DNA of 6,982 nt from an uncultured Clostridia bacterium (GCA_947175045.1 CAMWLH010000106.1:1-6982); one strand, 5' to 3'; positions 1-6,497 are shown, numbered from the stretch's first letter. Notes: generated by a model from the sequence alone, not told the origin. Translations and numbers: made by a program.

Positions 1-2848
1 AGGTACCTATGCTTATCGAAAGCGAATCCGTTCCCGCCGCGCCGAAGTCGATATTGTTGTAGACCAGAACCGTCCTGCCCTCGAAGCCCGACATAGCGCC
101 GTCCTCGATGACCCTTGCCGCGCCCTCGCACGCGTCCGCCTGGCTCGCGGAAATAAACCCGTAGGCGTCCCTCGAAGCCGCTCCCAGCCCGTCAACGGTG
201 AACTTTACCTCCGCAAAGCACTGCGGAACGCTGCCGCCGTTGTTCACAAAGGCACGCGCGTAAAATTCCCCGTCGCCTACCGCCGTCACGACAGCGCCCC
301 TTTCGGTGGGAGCCGCCGTCGCCAGCGCGCTGTCAACGCCGTTTTCGCGCACTATCTTCCAGCTTACGTCATTGTAGGTAGCGTTCTCGGGGAGCAGCTT
401 CACGCCTATCTCCGCCGTGGGATTATCCTTGCCGAGCTTCCCGCCGCCCGTAAGCTCTATCTTGCGCACGGGTATTTCCCCGAAATATTCCTCCGTAACC
501 GCGGGGAAAGCGTTCTCTTTTACTACCGAAACGCCCTCCGCCGTAAAGCCCTCGGGCAGCTCGGAAGCCTCCAGCTTTATCTCCGCGGGCAGCAGCCCCT
601 CGGAGACCGCCCTCACGCGGATCTCCCCGCTTTCAAGCGTAGACTGCACCATAGCCAGCAGCTTACCGCCGAAAAGCCTGCGGTTATCGCCCTTGTAGCT
701 GTCGCAGTCGGTGCTGTCGCCGTTGTCCAGACCCACCAGACGCGCCGCGCCGCTCACCTCTACTTTAATGCGGTTTCGCGCGTTGCCGACCTCCGTTCCG
801 TTCTTGTCCGCGACGGAGATCTCCACAAAGGCAATATCGCGTCCGTCCGCGAAAAGCGCGTCCTTATCGCTCTCCATCGTTACCTTCACGGGGTCGAGAC
901 AGGTTTTCAGCGTTTCCTCCGCGATAACCTCTCCTTTAGCGCAGTAGCCCTTTGCGGAAAGCTCTCCCGCCTCGTAGGGAACGACAAAGTGCGCCCGCAT
1001 ATCCTCGCTGTCCGCCAGCCGCATCTCCTTAACGCCGAGGGATTTCCCGTTGAGGAACAGCTCCACCCTTGCCGCGTTGCTGTAAATGATAACGTCCACC
1101 GGCTGACCGGGGTTGAAGTCCCAGTAGCAGGGCGTTATGTGCAGCACCGGCTTGACTGCGGGGTCTGTCCACACGCTCTGATAAAAATAGTAAATATCCT
1201 TGGGGAATCCCGCTGTGTCAACTATGCCGAAATAGCTGTTCTTAGTGGAATACGGGGTAGGCTCCCCGATGTAGTCAAAGCCCGTCCAGATAAACTGTCC
1301 CGCGCAGAAATCGCAGTCCCTGTCCAGCCGCCACGCTTTGCGCGCAAAGCTCCCCCAGCCCACCACGCTGTTGTCCAGCGAGGAGCACTGCAAGTCCTCA
1401 TGTGTAAGCAGCGGGATATCCGCGGGGAAATGGTATATTGCGCGGCTGCGCACCGCCGAGGAGGTCTCGCTGCCGTATATCGTCCAGTCGGGATAGGTCT
1501 TGTGGTGGCTTTCGTAGAGATTTTCCGCGTAGTTATACCCCGCCAGCTTAAGCTCGTCCGAGCACTTCTGCGCATTAAGGCTCGCCATAAAGTTAGACCC
1601 TATCGTCGCGGGAGCGTTCCCCTTAAAGTCATACTTGTCCACATAGCCCTTGAGCCGCTTTGTTATCTCGATACCGTGCTCCGAGTTGGTGTCGCTTATC
1701 TCGTTGCCTATGCTCCACATCAGCAGCGACGGGTGATTTCTGTCGCGCTCCACCCAGCTCTTTACGTCACGCTCCGCCGTTTCCTTAAAGAAGCGGTGGT
1801 TGTCGAACTCCGTCTTGGCGTTCTCCCACATATCGAAGCTCTCGCTGTCCACCAGCAGTCCCAGATGGTCGCATATATCCATAAGCTGCCTTACGGGCAT
1901 ATTGTGGGAGGTACGCACAGCGTTCACGCCCATCTCCTTCATCATTCTGAGCTGCCGCAGCAGCGCGGTGAAGTTGAACGCCGCGCCCAGCGCGCCCAGA
2001 TCGTGGTGCATACAAACCCCGTGGAGCTTTATCTGCCGCCCGTTGAGTACCAGTCCCTTTTCGGGAACGAACTCCGCAGTCTTGTACCCGAAGCTCTCCT
2101 CGTCCATATCTATAAGCTCGCCGTCCTTGTACAGCGAAACGCGCATGGTATAAACGTTCGGGTCGTCGATATCCCATATCAGCGGATCGTTTATCGTGAA
2201 CTTATTTATAAATCCGCTCCTGCCGCCCTTGAACAGCGCGCGCTGTTCAAACCCCGCGATTATCTCACTCTCGGGCGAAAGCACCTGCAGCGTAATATAT
2301 ATCTCGCCCGCAAGCCCGCAGATATCCGTCTCTACTTCCGTCTCAAAGACCCCGTCGTCTTTCTTTTCCGAGTGGATATATATCCCGTTCGTGGGAATAT
2401 AAGTCTCGGGCTTCACAATGAGATTAACATCTCTGTAAATACCCGCGCCGCTGTACCACCGCGTATTCGGCTCGCGATACCTCACCAGCACCGCCACCTC
2501 ATTCTCCCCCGCCTTAAGCAGCGGAGTTACATCAAGCTCAAACGCGGAATACCCGTAAGTCCAGCTTCCCGCCTCCTTGCCGTTGACGTACACGGTACTA
2601 TCCATATATACCCCGTCGAAGTTCAGAAAAACGCTGCCCGAAAGCTGCTCCGCGGTCACCGCGAACACCTTTTTATACCAGCCGTCCCCCGACCTGTACA
2701 AATTCCGCGTGTCGTTTATCAGCCAGTCATGAGGGAGCTCCACATCATACCACCGCTCCCCCGCAAGCGCCGAAACATTCTTTGCTTTTCCCGCCTCCGT
2801 AAGGCAGAATTTCCACCCATCATTAAACAGAACAGTCTGTGAAGCCAT
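1..2848 (-). CDS. GH2 beta-galactosidase, DUF4982-type, C-terminus cut by window edge
   Basis: This enzyme should release terminal beta-galactose from lactose or related oligosaccharides in the cytoplasm; no signal peptide is visible. The reading frame is open for 949 codons without a stop. The N-terminal jelly-roll domain spans about residues 8-170 (LPHDW at 38-42, RWYSGAGIYRDV at 130-141), followed by an immunoglobulin-like domain. The TIM barrel spans about 269-560, with HGVCMHHDLG at 276-285. The acid/base is E383 in SIGNEI and the nucleophile is E461 in YGSETSS; their spacing of 78 is close to that in E. coli LacZ. A DUF4982 domain follows (W576, LFLNGKSLG ending at 605), then a GH2 C-terminal domain (DGRD at 668-671, DNGDS around 709), a bacterial Ig-like domain (about 794-885), and the start of a CBM6-like domain (NNIDFG at 931-936). 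Relatives run past 1,000 residues, so some of the last domain is missing. The start at 2848 has AAGGAG at 2855-2860, six bases upstream. Exact substrate cannot be fixed from sequence. Confidence 0.95.
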   Translation of the reverse strand, partial: MASQTVLFNDGWKFCLTEAGKAKNVSALAGERWYDVELPHDWLINDTRNLYRSGDGWYKKVFAVTAEQLSGSVFLNFDGVYMDSTVYVNGKEAGSWTYGYSAFELDVTPLLKAGENEVAVLVRYREPNTRWYSGAGIYRDVNLIVKPETYIPTNGIYIHSEKKDDGVFETEVETDICGLAGEIYITLQVLSPESEIIAGFEQRALFKGGRSGFINKFTINDPLIWDIDDPNVYTMRVSLYKDGELIDMDEESFGYKTAEFVPEKGLVLNGRQIKLHGVCMHHDLGALGAAFNFTALLRQLRMMKEMGVNAVRTSHNMPVRQLMDICDHLGLLVDSESFDMWENAKTEFDNHRFFKETAERDVKSWVERDRNHPSLLMWSIGNEISDTNSEHGIEITKRLKGYVDKYDFKGNAPATIGSNFMASLNAQKCSDELKLAGYNYAENLYESHHKTYPDWTIYGSETSSAVRSRAIYHFPADIPLLTHEDLQCSSLDNSVVGWGSFARKAWRLDRDCDFCAGQFIWTGFDYIGEPTPYSTKNSYFGIVDTAGFPKDIYYFYQSVWTDPAVKPVLHITPCYWDFNPGQPVDVIIYSNAARVELFLNGKSLGVKEMRLADSEDMRAHFVVPYEAGELSAKGYCAKGEVIAEETLKTCLDPVKVTMESDKDALFADGRDIAFVEISVADKNGTEVGNARNRIKVEVSGAARLVGLDNGDSTDCDSYKGDNRRLFGGKLLAMVQSTLESGEIRVRAVSEGLLPAEIKLEASELPEGFTAEGVSVVKENAFPAVTEEYFGEIPVRKIELTGGGKLGKDNPTAEIGVKLLPENATYNDVSWKIVRENGVDSALATAAPTERGAVVTAVGDGEFYARAFVNNGGSVPQCFAEVKFTVDGLGAASRDAYGFISASQADACEGAARVIEDGAMSGFEGRTVLVYNNIDFGAAGTDSLSISIGT

Positions 2849-2864
2849 TTTAAACTCCTTATCT

Positions 2865-2972
2865 AAAAAAAATTTTCCGCAGCGCAAGAACGTTGCTTTG
2901 CAACGTTCTTGCCAGCCCACCCGCAAAAGCTCCGCTTCACTCCGCTTTCGCGAGCGGCTTGCGGAAAATTTT
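2865..2972 (-). terminator. Large inverted repeat with T-run between FapA and beta-galactosidase: terminator or attenuator
   Basis: Perfect 13-base arms at 2869-2881 and 2960-2972 enclose 78 bases. These contain a second perfect hairpin (2884-2912) and a small CCGCT/AGCGG hairpin. Read on the minus strand, the 3' arm runs into eight consecutive T residues (2872-2865), as in an intrinsic terminator. The beta-galactosidase ribosome binding site begins only four bases further on, so this structure lies inside that gene's leader. It may end the HAD-FapA transcript, or attenuate read-through into the beta-galactosidase. The enclosed loop is larger than in a typical terminator, which lowers confidence. 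Confidence 0.5.
2884..2912. repeat. Perfect 13-bp hairpin with 3-base loop
   Basis: The arms 2884-2896 and 2900-2912 are perfect reverse complements (GCAAGAACGTTGC and its complement) around the loop TTT. It sits inside the larger inverted repeat upstream of the beta-galactosidase and has no counterpart in the other repeat copy. It would form a very stable RNA hairpin when transcribed in either direction. Confidence 0.85.
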
Positions 2973-3040
2973 CCTGCGTGGGCTAAGCGTTGATCTTTGC
3001 GAGCGTTGCTTTGCTGCGTGAGCCTGATACGCACCTCACC
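2961..3040 (-). repeat. Dispersed repeat, copy A (beta-galactosidase leader)
   Basis: This segment aligns with 5805-5879 in the same orientation. Over the ungapped core 2971-3023 against 5814-5866, I count 44 matches in 53 bases (83%), with short gaps outside it. It starts five bases past the FapA stop codon and merges into the inverted repeat that precedes the beta-galactosidase. It is probably a small non-coding palindromic element. A wider genome comparison would be needed to define its ends. Confidence 0.75.
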
Positions 3041-3044
3041 CTTT

Positions 3045-4469
3045 TTAGTTGGGTATAACCGCGATAGAGTCCTTCAAAATAGTAACAGTAGAGCGCAGCG
3101 CCTTTTCCGTTATTTCCAGAGTAAGGAAATTTATGCAGAACTTTGCGCCCGGGTAGATTACGCCCGAGCACCTTGCGCTCAGCGCGTCCTTATTCTTTAT
3201 ATCCTCGTCGAGCTGCGCTATCAGATCGCCCAGCTCCTTTTTACGCATTGCGTGAAACAGCTTGTTTCGCGTTTCGGTCTTGAACTGCTTCTGCTGGCTT
3301 TCCGTGAGCGCCCCGCCCTGCTGCGTCCTGCGATACTTCAGATAATCGAGATTTTTGATCGCCGCGTCGTAAGCCTCCGAAGAAGTCGCAAGCTCCTCCT
3401 CCGCCTGGCGCTTTCTCGCGAAAATGACCGAGCCGTCCCCGATATTTATCTCCGTTGCGGTATACTTTTCCGAGCCGATAATGCCCGCCGTAACGTCCCT
3501 CATCGAGGTGATCTTACCGCCCACTATAACGCCGCCCGCACCCTTTGCGGTGAGCGCTCCGTAGCAGAAAATATTGCAAAACGCAAACTGCTTCGACGCC
3601 ACGTTGCCGTTAGCCTTTATCTCCGTATTGTCGCAGAAGCCGATATCCGCGTTGCCGCCGCACTCTATCTTCGTATTGACTGCGCCGCCTACGATAGTAA
3701 CGTTTCCTCCTGCCACTATCTCGCTGCCGAACACCGTCCCGTCGATCTTGACGTTCTTTCCCGCGGCGATTATAAAGCCCTCCATAACGTTTCCCTTAAT
3801 ATGGATATCCCCGAAAAAGCTGAGGTTTCCCACCGACATATCCAGATCGGACTTTATCGTGACCGTATCCTCCACCGCAAAGCAGCCCGTGCCGTAAACC
3901 AGATGACCGTCGCAGGAAGCTACGATAGTTTTTCCGTCCACCGTCACAGCGGTATTCTTTCCCACCGTTACCTTTGCGGGAACGCCCGGCTCCGCGGGAA
4001 TGGGCTTTCCGAATATATTCATCCCCGGGGTACCCTCCGTCGGCGGAATAATATCCGCGATGATCTCCCCCCTGCGTATGGGAACAATAACGTTCAGCTC
4101 GCGGTAATTTGTAATACCGAATTCATCGCGGAGAGGTTTTGGCTTGCGGTCTCTTTCATATCGGAAATTCACCGTTCCGCTCTGCCCGCGCTTAGGCAGA
4201 TCGGCTCTTGCCACGCATATAGGCGTATCATAAACGCGCGTTTTTACCATTTCCCGTATATCCAGCTCGTCGATACCGTGAACTATCCCCTTGTTCGCGA
4301 GCTCCTGCATTACCATCTCCGTGGTTATGGGTCTGCCGCCGTTCTGCGGCGCGAAAAGGATCATATTCGCCATAACGCCCTCGGGATCGCAGGTTATATC
4401 CACTCTGCCGTCGATCGGCACTATCTTCACAGCGGTTTCAACTTTCTCATTTTGATCGTTGATTGACAT
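3045..4469 (-). CDS. FapA/DUF342 family protein
   Basis: This 474-residue protein belongs to the FapA (DUF342) family, whose members are linked to flagellar assembly or cell-surface polymer roles; the biochemical function is not settled. An N-terminal FapA domain covers about residues 15-180 and contains the family's glycine-rich signature GTPGMNIFGKPI (146-157). A repetitive Gly/Val/Ile-rich region at about 185-350, with turns such as GDIHIKGNV and GGNVTIVGGAV, fits the family's stacked beta-helix. A charged, probably coiled-coil segment follows (about 352-430), then a short beta-rich tail containing GVIYPGAKF. There is no signal peptide or membrane segment, so it is likely cytoplasmic. The start at 4469 is supported by GGAGGT at 4476-4481, six bases upstream. 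The HAD gene ends 13 bases upstream, so the two are almost certainly co-transcribed and may be translationally coupled. No flagellar gene is visible nearby. Confidence 0.92.
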   Translation of the reverse strand: MSINDQNEKVETAVKIVPIDGRVDITCDPEGVMANMILFAPQNGGRPITTEMVMQELANKGIVHGIDELDIREMVKTRVYDTPICVARADLPKRGQSGTVNFRYERDRKPKPLRDEFGITNYRELNVIVPIRRGEIIADIIPPTEGTPGMNIFGKPIPAEPGVPAKVTVGKNTAVTVDGKTIVASCDGHLVYGTGCFAVEDTVTIKSDLDMSVGNLSFFGDIHIKGNVMEGFIIAAGKNVKIDGTVFGSEIVAGGNVTIVGGAVNTKIECGGNADIGFCDNTEIKANGNVASKQFAFCNIFCYGALTAKGAGGVIVGGKITSMRDVTAGIIGSEKYTATEINIGDGSVIFARKRQAEEELATSSEAYDAAIKNLDYLKYRRTQQGGALTESQQKQFKTETRNKLFHAMRKKELGDLIAQLDEDIKNKDALSARCSGVIYPGAKFCINFLTLEITEKALRSTVTILKDSIAVIPN

Positions 4470-4482
4470 CTCCCCACCTCCG

Positions 4483-5142
4483 TCAGGACAATTGTTTAAT
4501 AATAGCGGGCACGTCCGCCAGCGATTCAGCCGAAGTGTAGATCAGCGGCAGCACCTCCTCGTCCGGCTCCGTCAGATCCGGCACCATGACTGTCACGCAG
4601 CCTGCCGAGCTTGCTGCATATATACCGTTGGGGGAATCCTCCAGCGCCATACACTCCTGCGGCTTAAGTCCCAGCCGCGCCGCGGCGAAAAGATAAATAT
4701 CGGGCTTAGGCTTTCCGTTCTCGACCATAGTCGCGCAGACAATATTGCTGAAATAATGCAGCAGTCCCGTCTGCTGAAGATACTCCTCCGCGCGGTTCTT
4801 ATCCGTAGCCGTAGCAACGGCGGCGGGGATACGGTTTCTCTGGAGATAGCTCAGCAGCTCCTCCAGCCCGGGCTTTTTCTCCAGCCCATGCTCACGGATA
4901 TGCTCCGCCATAAGCTCCATACGGCGCGAGCGGATCTTCATATAATCGAATTCCGGTCCGAATATCTCACTCAAATAAGGAATAGCGAACTTCCGTCCCA
5001 GGCTTCGGATATGTAAAGCGTGCTCCGTCTGCATGGGGAAACCCGCCTCGTTAGCCGCCTGACACCAGAACTTCACCAGCAGCTTTTCCGTATCCAGGAT
5101 CAATCCGTCCAAATCAAATATAACCGCCTTAATCATACCCAT
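4483..5142 (-). CDS. HAD superfamily hydrolase, beta-phosphoglucomutase/phosphatase-like
   Basis: This is a 219-residue haloacid dehalogenase-fold enzyme that probably acts on a small phosphorylated metabolite such as a sugar phosphate. All four HAD motifs are visible. Motif I is FDLDGLILDTE, with nucleophile D10 and general acid/base D12. Motif II is in VATATDKN, with T111 the likely residue. Motif III is K144 in GKPKPD. Motif IV is the acidic pair E168-D169 in ALEDSPNG. A helical C1 cap lies between motifs I and II at about residues 20-95. Length and the LDTE variant fit the PGMB-like phosphatase group; mutase and phosphatase cannot be separated from sequence alone. The start at 5142 is preferred over the in-frame ATG at 5136, because AAAGG at 5149-5153 is six bases from the first and twelve from the second. 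It has its own promoter at 5222-5250 and heads an operon with FapA. Confidence 0.93.
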   Translation of the reverse strand: MGMIKAVIFDLDGLILDTEKLLVKFWCQAANEAGFPMQTEHALHIRSLGRKFAIPYLSEIFGPEFDYMKIRSRRMELMAEHIREHGLEKKPGLEELLSYLQRNRIPAAVATATDKNRAEEYLQQTGLLHYFSNIVCATMVENGKPKPDIYLFAAARLGLKPQECMALEDSPNGIYAASSAGCVTVMVPDLTEPDEEVLPLIYTSAESLADVPAIIKQLS

Positions 5143-5221
5143 AACATACCTTTCTCTAACTTATTCCGTAAAACGCCGCGATGACACAAAAAAAGAAAAT
5201 CTACCGCATTGTAACACTTTA

Positions 5222-5250
5222 ATTATAGCATAAAGTCCCGATAAAGTCAA
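5222..5250 (-). promoter_or_regulatory. Strong sigma-A-type promoter for HAD-FapA operon
   Basis: On the minus strand, TTGACT (5250-5245) and TATAAT (5227-5222) are separated by exactly 17 bases. A TG one base before the -10 adds an extended -10 element. Transcription should start near 5215, giving a leader of roughly 70 bases. Just upstream of the -35, at 5251-5267, is an AT-only dyad (TAAATTT, three A residues, AAATTTA) that could act as an UP element or an operator. Confidence 0.85.
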
Positions 5251-5289
5251 TAAATTTAAAAAATTTAACCATATTCAGGCAATAAAATT

Positions 5290-5351
5290 AAGAGGTAAAA
5301 GGCGAGAATATTGACAAATCTCCACACTGTCCCTCTCGCCTTCTGCCTCTT
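5290..5351 (-). terminator. Intrinsic terminator after the MIF-like gene
   Basis: On the minus strand, AGGCGAGA (5341-5334) pairs with TCTCGCCT (5307-5300), followed by a short T-run. An outer pair, AAGAGG (5351-5346) with CCTCTT (5295-5290), extends the stem across a 4x4 internal mismatch and is followed by another T-rich stretch. The loop of 26 bases is long but contains a further GACA/TGTC pairing. It lies 19 bases past the MIF-like stop codon and before the HAD promoter. Confidence 0.65.
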
Positions 5352-5369
5352 TCCGCTTACTTCTTATCC

Positions 5370-5711
5370 CTAAAAATTATTTCCGTTCCAGCCCCAATTA
5401 TCCGTAGGCGAGTACTTCACATACACCTTGTCCGCGGGAACTCCGAGCACCTCCCCGAGAATGCGGCAGATCTCCGCGGTCATCTTCCCGCAGCCCGCCG
5501 CGGGAGCGCTCCCGTAAAGGCTGACCTCCACGAATGCTATCCTCTCGCTCTTTTCACCCTTGAAATAAAGCGAGCATTCGGGCTCGAACCCCACCATCAG
5601 CCAGCTTTCGGTTTTCCCTATCAGCTTTACCGCCTCCGCGAGCTGTGTCTTGATCTCCTGCTCCTGTTCGGGGGTGATCTCCCCCGAATACTTAGTGTTA
5701 ATAAACGGCAT
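5370..5711 (-). CDS. MIF-like protein (macrophage migration inhibitory factor / tautomerase superfamily)
   Basis: This 113-residue protein matches the MIF family in length and layout. Family members are trimeric keto-enol tautomerases acting on phenylpyruvate-like compounds with an N-terminal proline as catalytic base. Here Pro2 directly follows Met and should be exposed once Met is removed. K33 in IGKTESW corresponds to the active-site Lys32 of human MIF. The C-terminus, with DKVYVKY (94-100) and NWGWNGNNF (105-113), resembles the human VYINY and VGWNNSTF region. The human CALC redox motif is absent: the equivalent stretch reads about RIAF. There is no signal peptide. The start at 5711 is chosen because it yields the required Pro2 and has AGGAGG at 5717-5722. 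The frame stays open upstream to an ATG at 5873, but that stretch is repeat sequence. The gene has its own promoter and terminator and is probably monocistronic. Its physiological substrate is unknown. Confidence 0.88.
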   Translation of the reverse strand: MPFINTKYSGEITPEQEQEIKTQLAEAVKLIGKTESWLMVGFEPECSLYFKGEKSERIAFVEVSLYGSAPAAGCGKMTAEICRILGEVLGVPADKVYVKYSPTDNWGWNGNNF

Positions 5712-5734
5712 ACTTTCCTCCTGATTTAAATTTA

Positions 5735-5815
5735 AATTTTCCCGCAATCCGCCGTAAAAGCTCCGTTTTCCGCTTTGCGGAAAACTACGCTTCCACGGCG
5801 GATTGCGGGAAAATT
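5735..5815. repeat. 81-base hairpin with 21-bp perfect arms in the MIF-like gene leader
   Basis: The arms 5735-5755 and 5795-5815 are perfect 21-base reverse complements. Inside them is a second perfect hairpin, GTTTTCCGC (5765-5773) against GCGGAAAAC (5777-5785), with loop TTT. The segments between the two stems pair only at a central AAGC. Almost the entire stretch folds on itself. Its 3' end on the minus strand lies 12 bases from the ribosome binding site at 5717-5722. No T-run follows, so it is not an ordinary terminator. Confidence 0.9.
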
Positions 5816-5879
5816 CCTGCGCGGGCTTTTTGTTGCTCTTTGCGAGCGTTTCTTTGCTGCGCGGGCATCGCACTTGACC
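5805..5879 (-). repeat. Dispersed repeat, copy B (MIF-like gene leader)
   Basis: This is the second copy of the element at 2961-3040, in the same orientation. Shared blocks include TTTGCGAGCGTT and CTTTGCTGCG on the plus strand. It overlaps one arm of the 81-base hairpin, so the element probably consists of this segment plus the inverted repeat. The predicted transcription start (about 5880) falls at its edge. Confidence 0.75.
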
Positions 5880-5886
5880 TTCTTAT

Positions 5887-5915
5887 ATTCTACACTATTC
5901 CGAGCTCTTTGTCAA
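5887..5915 (-). promoter_or_regulatory. Near-consensus sigma-A-type promoter for the MIF-like gene
   Basis: On the minus strand, a perfect TTGACA (5915-5910) and TAGAAT (5892-5887) are separated by 17 bases. Transcription should start near 5880, giving a leader of about 170 bases filled almost entirely by the repeat and its hairpin. The promoter begins three bases after the T-rich tail of the preceding terminator. Confidence 0.85.
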
Positions 5916-5918
5916 GCT

Positions 5919-5948
5919 AAAAACAAATCCGCCGCAAAAGCGGCGGAT
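5919..5948 (-). terminator. Intrinsic terminator of the exported-protein gene pair
   Basis: On the minus strand, ATCCGCCGC (5948-5940) pairs perfectly with GCGGCGGAT (5935-5927) around the loop TTTT, followed by TTTGTTTTT. This is a compact, canonical intrinsic terminator 21 bases past the stop codon of the 165-residue protein. Confidence 0.92.
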
Positions 5949-5969
5949 AAAGCTCAACATAACCCGACA

Positions 5970-6467
5970 TTATTCAAGAACGAACACTCCATCGGTAAAG
6001 CCCCATTTTATAACATTCTCATCAGCATAACTGTAACCATAACCGGCAAAACCGCCATTTTCATCTATGACCCAATCAATATAAATACCGGTATGATCTA
6101 AATTTGGAAAATATCGGGCGATATAGTCATTCACTCTCCCATATTCTTCAAAATTAACGGCAACCAGTTCCTCCAATTCATCCTCCGGATAATCGCTGAA
6201 ATCCAGAACACAGTATTTAACAGGGTCGTCGCATACAGTCTGAATAGTTTTCTCTTCGGTGACCTCAATGTAAAAGTCCTCGTCTTTAACTCCATTTACC
6301 GTGTGATAGTACCTACCAACAGGTATTTCCACCTCCATAGGCGGCAAATCTTCTTCTGCTAACTCGCTGACTTCCTCGGTCTGATTTTTGGCTAACATAA
6401 CCGCACCCGTGCCAACAGCACATACACATAAAAAGCCTACAATGCCGGAAAAAATAACTTTTTTCAT
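5970..6467 (-). CDS. Membrane-anchored or secreted acidic protein, unknown function
   Basis: I do not recognise this 165-residue protein. A short basic start (MKK) and a hydrophobic segment at about residues 4-26 form a signal peptide or membrane anchor. No lipobox fits, although C14 and C16 lie in the hydrophobic stretch. The rest is strongly acidic, with an EEVSELAEEDLPP linker (31-43), and should lie outside the membrane. The external part begins with GRYYHTVNGV and a likely beta-strand (FYIEVTEE, 65-72) and ends with a Gly/Tyr-rich segment (GGFAGYGYSY, 138-147). C79 and C86 might form a disulfide. The start at 6467 has AGAGGA at 6475-6480, seven bases upstream. It follows the 142-residue exported protein by 30 bases and shares its lower GC content. 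It is the last gene before the terminator at 5919-5948. Confidence 0.8.
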   Translation of the reverse strand: MKKVIFSGIVGFLCVCAVGTGAVMLAKNQTEEVSELAEEDLPPMEVEIPVGRYYHTVNGVKDEDFYIEVTEEKTIQTVCDDPVKYCVLDFSDYPEDELEELVAVNFEEYGRVNDYIARYFPNLDHTGIYIDWVIDENGGFAGYGYSYADENVIKWGFTDGVFVLE

Positions 6468-6497
6468 AATAAAATCCTCTCAAAAAACAGTTTCAAA

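Noticed and set aside
13..195. Short minus-strand frame of 60 codons at the window edge
   Set aside because: It is out of frame with the beta-galactosidase, which continues open through this region with recognisable CBM6-like sequence.
989..2842. Long plus-strand open frame of 617 codons
   Set aside because: It lies entirely antisense to the beta-galactosidase, whose catalytic motifs and domains are clear. The plus-strand product is rich in Arg, His and Pro without recognisable motifs, as expected for a shadow frame in codon-biased DNA.
2861..2912. Possible promoter for the beta-galactosidase inside the inverted repeat (TTGCGC with TAGATA)
   Set aside because: Both hexamers match consensus poorly and the predicted start would fall in or past the ribosome binding site.
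2881..3040. CRISPR-like array or insertion-sequence end
   Set aside because: The repeats are palindromic and not regularly spaced with unique spacers, and no cas or transposase gene is present.
2983..3171. Minus-strand frame of 62 codons overlapping the FapA 3' end and the repeat
   Set aside because: Most of it overlaps the FapA coding region in another frame and its end is repeat sequence. Its resemblance to the peptide encoded upstream of the MIF-like start reflects only the shared DNA repeat.
2997..4466. Long plus-strand open frame of 489 codons
   Set aside because: It is antisense to the FapA/DUF342 gene and has no recognisable domain or ribosome binding site.
4459..5016. Plus-strand open frame of 185 codons
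   Set aside because: It is antisense to the HAD gene, which has all four catalytic motifs; the plus-strand product shows none.
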